Of a DNA stretch of 64,000 nucleotides, positions 59,401 to 64,000 are shown piece after piece. This DNA is from Asterochloris sp. CNOR1. Taxonomy: Eukaryota > Chlorophyta > Trebouxiophyceae > Trebouxiales > Trebouxiaceae. How positions within the stretch are numbered: the stretch's first letter is position 1; every line of letters begins with the position of its first letter. The translations under genes were made by a program, and so were the position numbers. The stretch is taken from contig OZ017752.1 of NCBI GenBank assembly GCA_963969365.1, positions 2,976,001 through 3,040,000 on the forward strand. The letters run 5' to 3'. Below the pieces are notes generated by a model that saw only the letters and a program-made list of their open reading frames with translations, was not told the origin of the DNA and made no database searches.

Positions 59401-61502
59401 TGGTGGAGGGTCACTGCAGCTTTGGGGTCTCAAAGAACCAAGCCAGATGCTAGCCAAGCTGGGCATCACAAAGCCAGAAACCTCAGCAAGAGCAGTAGAG
59501 GCTGGCTTTCTCTGACGCGGCCTTCAAGCCCAGCACCGCATGCAGACGGCCACTGCACCTCGCGGCCTGCAGGGTGGTGGAGACCTGGTCAGATGCTGCA
59601 GCAGCTGTGACCTCCACCCCTGCGGCCACTGCAGACCGGCAGCAGGTCGTGACCCAGGCCCGAGTGGTGCAGTTGCCCCGGCAGCCCTCAGCAGCAGCAG
59701 CAGCGCTGCCTGGAGACGCTGGCGCCCCACCAGAGGATGTCGCTGTGGCTGCGCCAACTCACATGGCCCCAGGGCGGTGAGTCCTTCTGAGTTCTGCCTT
59801 TTCTGTGGTCCTTGAGGGAGCCTGTGACTGCTGAATGAGCCTGTGTGCTGCAGCAGCTGTTGATGGCTGGCTGCTCTTGCACGCACCACGCCTATCCCTC
59901 CTACCCCCTTTGAGCAAAGCTGCAACGGCAGGACGAGCCTGTGTACCACAGAAGCTGTCAAAATCCTGCTGAGCTGGAGTGCACAACACTTGCGTGGGAG
60001 GCAAAGAGGGTCCCTGACAGCCCAGCCTCAGGCAAATTTTACTTCCATCCCCCACCTCTGTCCTGTGGGGGGTGGAGTTGATCTTGACTTTACTAGTTCC
60101 ATGGGGCCCTGCCGGCTTGTGGTGGCATTTCACAGGCTGGCAGGACCTGCCTTATAGTTGCCCCCTGGACTAGGCCCTGGGACTGCACGTGTGCTCCTCA
60201 GTCAGCCTATGTCGCATGCCCATGATGCTGCCCTTGCCCTGCAGGTTCATGCCTGACTTGACTGAGGCCTCCACCATCCTGAGCGACCTGCACATCCAGT
60301 CGCTGGCGGCCTCCGTTCCTGCCCGCTTCAGGCAGTCTCACTGGACGCTGGTGAGGCGGCCAGAGTTGCCCCAGGCTGTGTGCCGGAGGCTGAGGCCTTC
60401 TGGCGAACGATGTCAGTCTCCTCACAGGCCGCTGGCCCAGCTATTTCGTTGTGCGGTGCACAGGGCTTGGCTGCCGTGTCCAGGATCCATGTGCAGGGAG
60501 CGCTTGCACACAGCAAGGAGCTCCTGGCTGCTACATGCCATAGCCTGCCTGTGCAGCAGGCGCTCACGCCTCATGCTGCCCCTGCAGATGTACAGCACCA
60601 CACGTCATGGCATCAGCCTGCAGACGCTGTATCGGCGAGCGGCTGGTGAGCGCTGTGTGTCTGCTACCTGCCTGCAACCCATTGCAGCACCTGGTTGCCT
60701 TCCCATCTTGTTGACCGCCAGCCAGAAGATCTGCTGAATGTGGTGCACAGTGGCCACACCCAACAGGCGGCAATCAGGCCTGCCCACATATAGTACAGAG
60801 CCTCCTGTTCAGCTCAGGATGGGAGGGAGCATGCTGTGCATGGCTGTAGGGCACAGCCCAACCATCCTGGTCATGCGAGACAGCTCTGGCTTCGTCTTTG
60901 GCGCTTACTGCTCAGAGCACTGGCGAGTCGCCCCCAGGTACCAGTGGCTGCCCACGGCAGCCATCCTGCTCCCAGTGCTACAGCCTGACATGCCTGATGT
61001 ATCCACTGTCCATGCCCCTAACACACCTGTGCCCCTGCCACACTTGTCATGTATGCAGGTACTATGGGTCGGGTGAGACTTTTGTGTTCCAGTTAGAGGT
61101 GAGGGTGGGGCCCGGAACAGCTTTGCGGGGCAGGCACTTGGTGCAGCATGAGCTGTCGCACACCAGCCTACTGCTTTGGGAGCCTGCTGGTTCTCTAGAG
61201 GGGCCCTCAAGCACGCTGGTGGCCCTCTACTACCCGGCACCTCACCAACCCCAAACAACTGCCTGCAGCCGCATCTGGTGGCGTGGCACTGGCGGCGTCA
61301 GCCCAGCGCACCCCGCAATGAGTACTTTCAGTTCAGCTCCCCTGACAGTCTAGCCATTGGTGGAGGTGGGCACTTTGCCATCTGGCTGGACGCTGACCTC
61401 ATGTATGGCCACTCCGGCATCTGCGACACCTTCGGCAGCCCCACGCTGTCCAACAAGGATGAGTTTGCCATCCAGCGCCTGGAGCTGTGGTACTTGTCTT
61501 GA
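56443..61502 (+). CDS. OXR1/NCOA7-like TLDc-domain protein with coiled coil and GRAM-like segment
   Basis: TLDc proteins protect against oxidative stress and, in the OXR1/NCOA7 group, bind the V-ATPase (family knowledge). Exons 56443-56689, 56916-57105, 57204-57252, 57519-57644, 58005-58091, 58231-58260, 58441-58526, 58868-59137, 59573-59776, 60245-60350, 60588-60645, 60850-60937, 61059-61098 and 61269-61502 give 604 residues; the 57204 exon is the least certain but closes the phase. Order: N-terminal coiled coil (DRLEQVEDSLATALARIEAQ), GRAM-like LPGSILVTPTSLEFVDLRAK, Ala/Pro-rich linker, then TLDc (about 466-604): RHGISLQTLYRR, FGAYCSEHWR, YYGSGETFVFQL, AIGGGGHFAIWLDADL, IQRLELWYL. The first intron appears to start GC (GCAAGT at 56690). 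No LysM domain was seen, unlike full-length OXR1. Confidence 0.88.
57290..57440 (+). repeat. Two-copy tandem repeat in a TLDc-gene intron
   Basis: Units of about 75 bp share CTC.CAGCCAC.GCACTG.GGC followed by TC.GCCTG. Both lie in the intron before the GRAM-like exon and neither adds an obvious exon. Confidence 0.55.
58750..58900 (+). repeat. Duplicated exon start in the TLDc gene
   Basis: The start of exon 58868-59137 (TGCGCAGGCGGCAACAGCTG, then CTTGCAGGCCGC) is preceded about 100 bp upstream by a near copy at 58760-58795 with CTGGGCAGGCAGTAGCAGCTG and CTTGCAGGCCGC. The upstream copy contains an in-frame TAG, so the downstream acceptor is the one used. Confidence 0.7.
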
Positions 61503-61801
61503 CGCTGATTTGCACCACAGATCATGCTGAGATAGTGGACGCCCATCAATCTGATTTGACATGACCTGCCAATCAAGAGGCTGGTTTTGAAACAGCTTGA
61601 CCCGCCCTGGTGTCCATTGAATATGAATGCCTTGCTCACATCAACTTCTTGCAGCAGCGAAGCCAGGAAGCTGAAGTGCTCCACACTGGGCCACCAGATA
61701 CTGATTTCTCTCATTTGTGCCCTGGCTGGGCCTGGGATCTCGAGCTATCCAGGCACGAAGCTCTTGCTAGGGCACCTCTTCAGAGATAGAGATAGCAGAG
61801 C
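61503..61801. other. Intergenic region between TLDc and COX6B genes
   Basis: 299 bp between genes on the same strand; TLDc 3' UTR plus COX6B promoter. Nothing distinctive seen. Confidence 0.5.
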
Positions 61802-63256
61802 ATGGGCAACGCAATGGTGGCCTATGCCGAGGAGGCAAAGGACGCCCCAGGAGGAGTAGACCAGCAGGGACAAGCCGAGCTGCAAGCAAATAATGCTGTG
61901 AGTAGCCACACCTCTAGGGGTTTTTGTTGGGGTGGGGATATCAAGCCAATTGCACTGGGCTGGCTGCCTTGAGGAGAGGCTGTGTGATGGCTCCACAGTG
62001 GCAGTGAGTGCAGCAGCACAGAAAAAAGCGGGGCTCCCAGAGCAAAGGGCAAATCCAACAGTGCATGCGCTCTGTGATGCCCTTCTTGAATGTCCTGCTT
62101 CTGCCTGCCCCTGCAGCCCACAAAGAAGAAGGAATACAGCAACCCTGAGGATGCTGGTACCCAGCACAAGACGCCTGGCAAGACGTCGCACACCCCCGAG
62201 AAGCAGGAGGAGAGCAAGGACGATGAGTCAGGCAAGGATGGAGACGACAAGGAGGAAGGCGGCGACGAGGGAGAGCAGGAGGAGGAAGAGGAGAAGAAGC
62301 CTGAGATTGAGGCGAGGCCCCCGTGTCTGCATGACAGCACCGATGCAGTTGCGTCTGTCTGGACTTGAGCAAGCAGCCTGCAGTGATAGCCATGCTCTGG
62401 GGTTCTGCCCCACGCTGCTGCATCATTCAGGCTCAGGGAGGAAGCCATTTGTGGGGCCAGGAGGCTTGGGAGGTGCCATCTGTGATGCCTGGCAGCAACA
62501 ACTGCTGATTGAAAGGGCTGCTGTGCTGCACTGCATTTGATCTGACAGGAAGCCTCTGCCTGCTGATTGCAGCAGGCAGTGTGCAGGAATGCAGCAGGCA
62601 GTGTGCAGGAATGCTGTCCATGATAGCCCCGAGGTGCAGAATTTGGCAGCCTGTGTGAAATTGAGCAATATTGCCATCCAGCTGTCTTGCCCAGGGCACA
62701 GCTTGGTCACAGCTTGGGCACTTCTGGCCTTGGCAGCTGTGTGAAACAACTGGCCTCTCAACTGTTGCTGGTGCCTCTGAGGAGGAAGCCGGCTGCCTCA
62801 GCCTGCCAGGCTTTCTTTGCACTGCAGCCAGATCCCTGACCCCTGCTATCTGCTTTGCAGGTGAAGTCTGCGCCTTATGATCACCGTTTTCCTTCCACCA
62901 ACCAGGCCAGGCACTGCTACACCCGCTACAACGAGTTTCACAAGTGTGCAGCAGAGAAGTCTGAGGACGAGTGCCACTTCTACCAGAAGGCCTACCGCTC
63001 TGTCTGCCCCAACGACTGGGTGAGCGTGCCCGTGTTGTCTTGTGCATACCATGTTGAGAATTGTGTGTGTGGGCACATCAGCACATCTGCAGCAACTCAT
63101 AGCTTGACTCTGGTCAGAGCATGTGGGTGCGCATTGTTAAGCCTGGACTTGTGCAAGAAGAGCCTGTTGGCAGCTGCACTGACATGACATCTGCCGCTGC
63201 AGATTGAGAGGTGGAACGAGCAGCGCGATGCAGGCACATGGCCCGGCCGATACTGA
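61802..63256 (+). CDS. COX6B: Cytochrome c oxidase subunit 6b with acidic N-terminal extension
   Basis: Nuclear-encoded subunit of respiratory complex IV, on the intermembrane-space side, imported by the MIA40 disulfide relay. Exons 61802-61897, 62117-62311, 62861-63019 and 63203-63256 encode 167 residues. The C-terminal 70 residues are the conserved subunit: RFPSTNQARHCYTRYNEFHK with twin cysteine motifs C116-x9-C126 and C135-x10-C146, then IERWNEQRDAGTWPGRY. Residues 33-97 are an extreme Glu/Lys/Asp-rich low-complexity segment, comparable with the acidic extension of plant COX6B-1. Intron 2 appears to begin GC (GAG then GCGAGG, 62312), which keeps KKPEIE joined to VKSAPYDH. The start at 61802 is the first ATG in frame, with no presequence, as expected for a MIA40 client. 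Confidence 0.95.
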
Positions 63257-64000
63257 TCAGGTGATACTGATCAGACTGTGCCCTGCAGTTGCTGTGGACG
63301 CCTCATGAATTGCTTTGCACAACTGTTCACGTTGTCTGGGGGATAGATAAAATCAGGGCGTCTCAAGAAGAGGGTCCACCACAAGTCTGTGGTGGTCAGG
63401 CACTCAAAAGAAAAGGACTGGAGGTCGGGGACACACTAACTTTGCACGTCAGACTGGTGAACGGCGGCCGTTGAAGTCCCTGCTTGGGCTCTTTGTTTGC
63501 GACCTGGGTTGGGGATTGAGCGGGTCTGCTGGGGAGTCTGACAGTGATGTGGCGTTCAAGAGGTCCTCCTTGTCCGGCGCAAGTTTGTTTGAGAGCTTTG
63601 GGGGTGCCCTGCAAGCCAGCACTCAGCAGACTAGCCGCGCAGGGCTGACCTGGGAACCAGGCTGACACAATTGAACTGTCCAAGCACAGAGCATGGGGCC
63701 CCTGCTCACACACTGGGCTGCCAGGGCAATGGCCAGACAGAAAGGGCTGCCCTCATCCGGACTTGAAAGTGGCTGACATGTGGTGGGGGAGGCAACACAA
63801 ATGTTGTTTGGCAAGTAGGATGCCACAGCAGGCAGCTTGCAATACTACAGACCAGCATCTATTTGCATGACCAAACTCTACAGGCTGCAACGCCTGCTAC
63901 AGACTGCTCAAAGAGGCTGACAGTAGGTCTACAGCAGGAGCATGCACCACTGTACCCCTGGCTCAATTGATGACTGACTTGACAGAGCTGTACGCCTGCC
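63257..64000. other. Right-hand end of window, no supported gene
   Basis: About 740 bp downstream of COX6B. A 64-codon plus-strand frame ending at 63665 has Ser/Gly-rich composition (SLSGASLFESFGG) but no ATG in a good position and no acceptor. The rest is unremarkable and probably includes the COX6B 3' UTR. Confidence 0.4.

Noticed and set aside
62560-62615. GCAGCAGGCAGTGTGCAGGAAT direct repeat in a COX6B intron
   Set aside because: Simple two-copy slippage in an intron with no relation to either flanking exon.
63471-63665. Plus-strand frame of 64 codons near the right end
   Set aside because: No proper ATG or acceptor and no recognisable family; cannot tell it from 3' UTR sequence.

Overview
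This is nuclear DNA from a green alga, most likely a trebouxiophyte (inference). Almost every gene is cut into many short exons, and nearly every intron ends in TGCAG. The gene set fits a photosynthetic eukaryote: a plastid ferredoxin-NADP reductase, a plant-type AP2 transcription factor, a plant-like purple acid phosphatase and an ATXR7/SET1-like histone methyltransferase. LRRC9, a protein otherwise known from ciliated lineages, suggests a flagellate stage somewhere in the life cycle. I recognise no intact mobile element, CRISPR array, rRNA gene or functional tRNA.

Layout, left to right: a BRIP1/FANCJ-type Fe-S helicase (minus, C-terminus beyond the left edge) is head to head with LRRC9 (plus, 4.6-18.1 kb). 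A 98-residue coiled-coil protein (minus) shares a 104-bp gap with a KCTD-type BTB protein (plus). The SET-domain methyltransferase runs from 30.9 back to 20.3 kb (minus, 17 exons), followed by plastid FNR (minus, 34.5-31.4 kb). An ankyrin-like protein (plus, about 35 kb) has two decayed inverted paralogues at 45.3-48.3 kb. Between them lies a 22-exon purple acid phosphatase (37.1-44.9 kb). Then come the TFIIH subunit p52/Tfb2 (plus), an AP2 factor (minus), an OXR1-like TLDc protein (plus) and cytochrome c oxidase subunit 6b (plus).

The exon chains were assembled by eye from splice sites, phase and family similarity. In most genes every phase closes and the total length matches the family (Tfb2 452 aa, FNR 352 aa, SET protein 1622 aa, PAP 738 aa, LRRC9 about 1400 aa).

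The genes are mostly unrelated housekeeping functions with no operon-like logic. The most unusual feature is structural. Many introns carry one to three decayed tandem copies of the neighbouring exon edge, including its splice site, in at least five genes. About nine of roughly 114 introns appear to be GC-AG, and one exon, encoding the GNHE metal-binding motif of the phosphatase, is only 12 nt. The three ankyrin-like paralogues also share a repeated upstream element.
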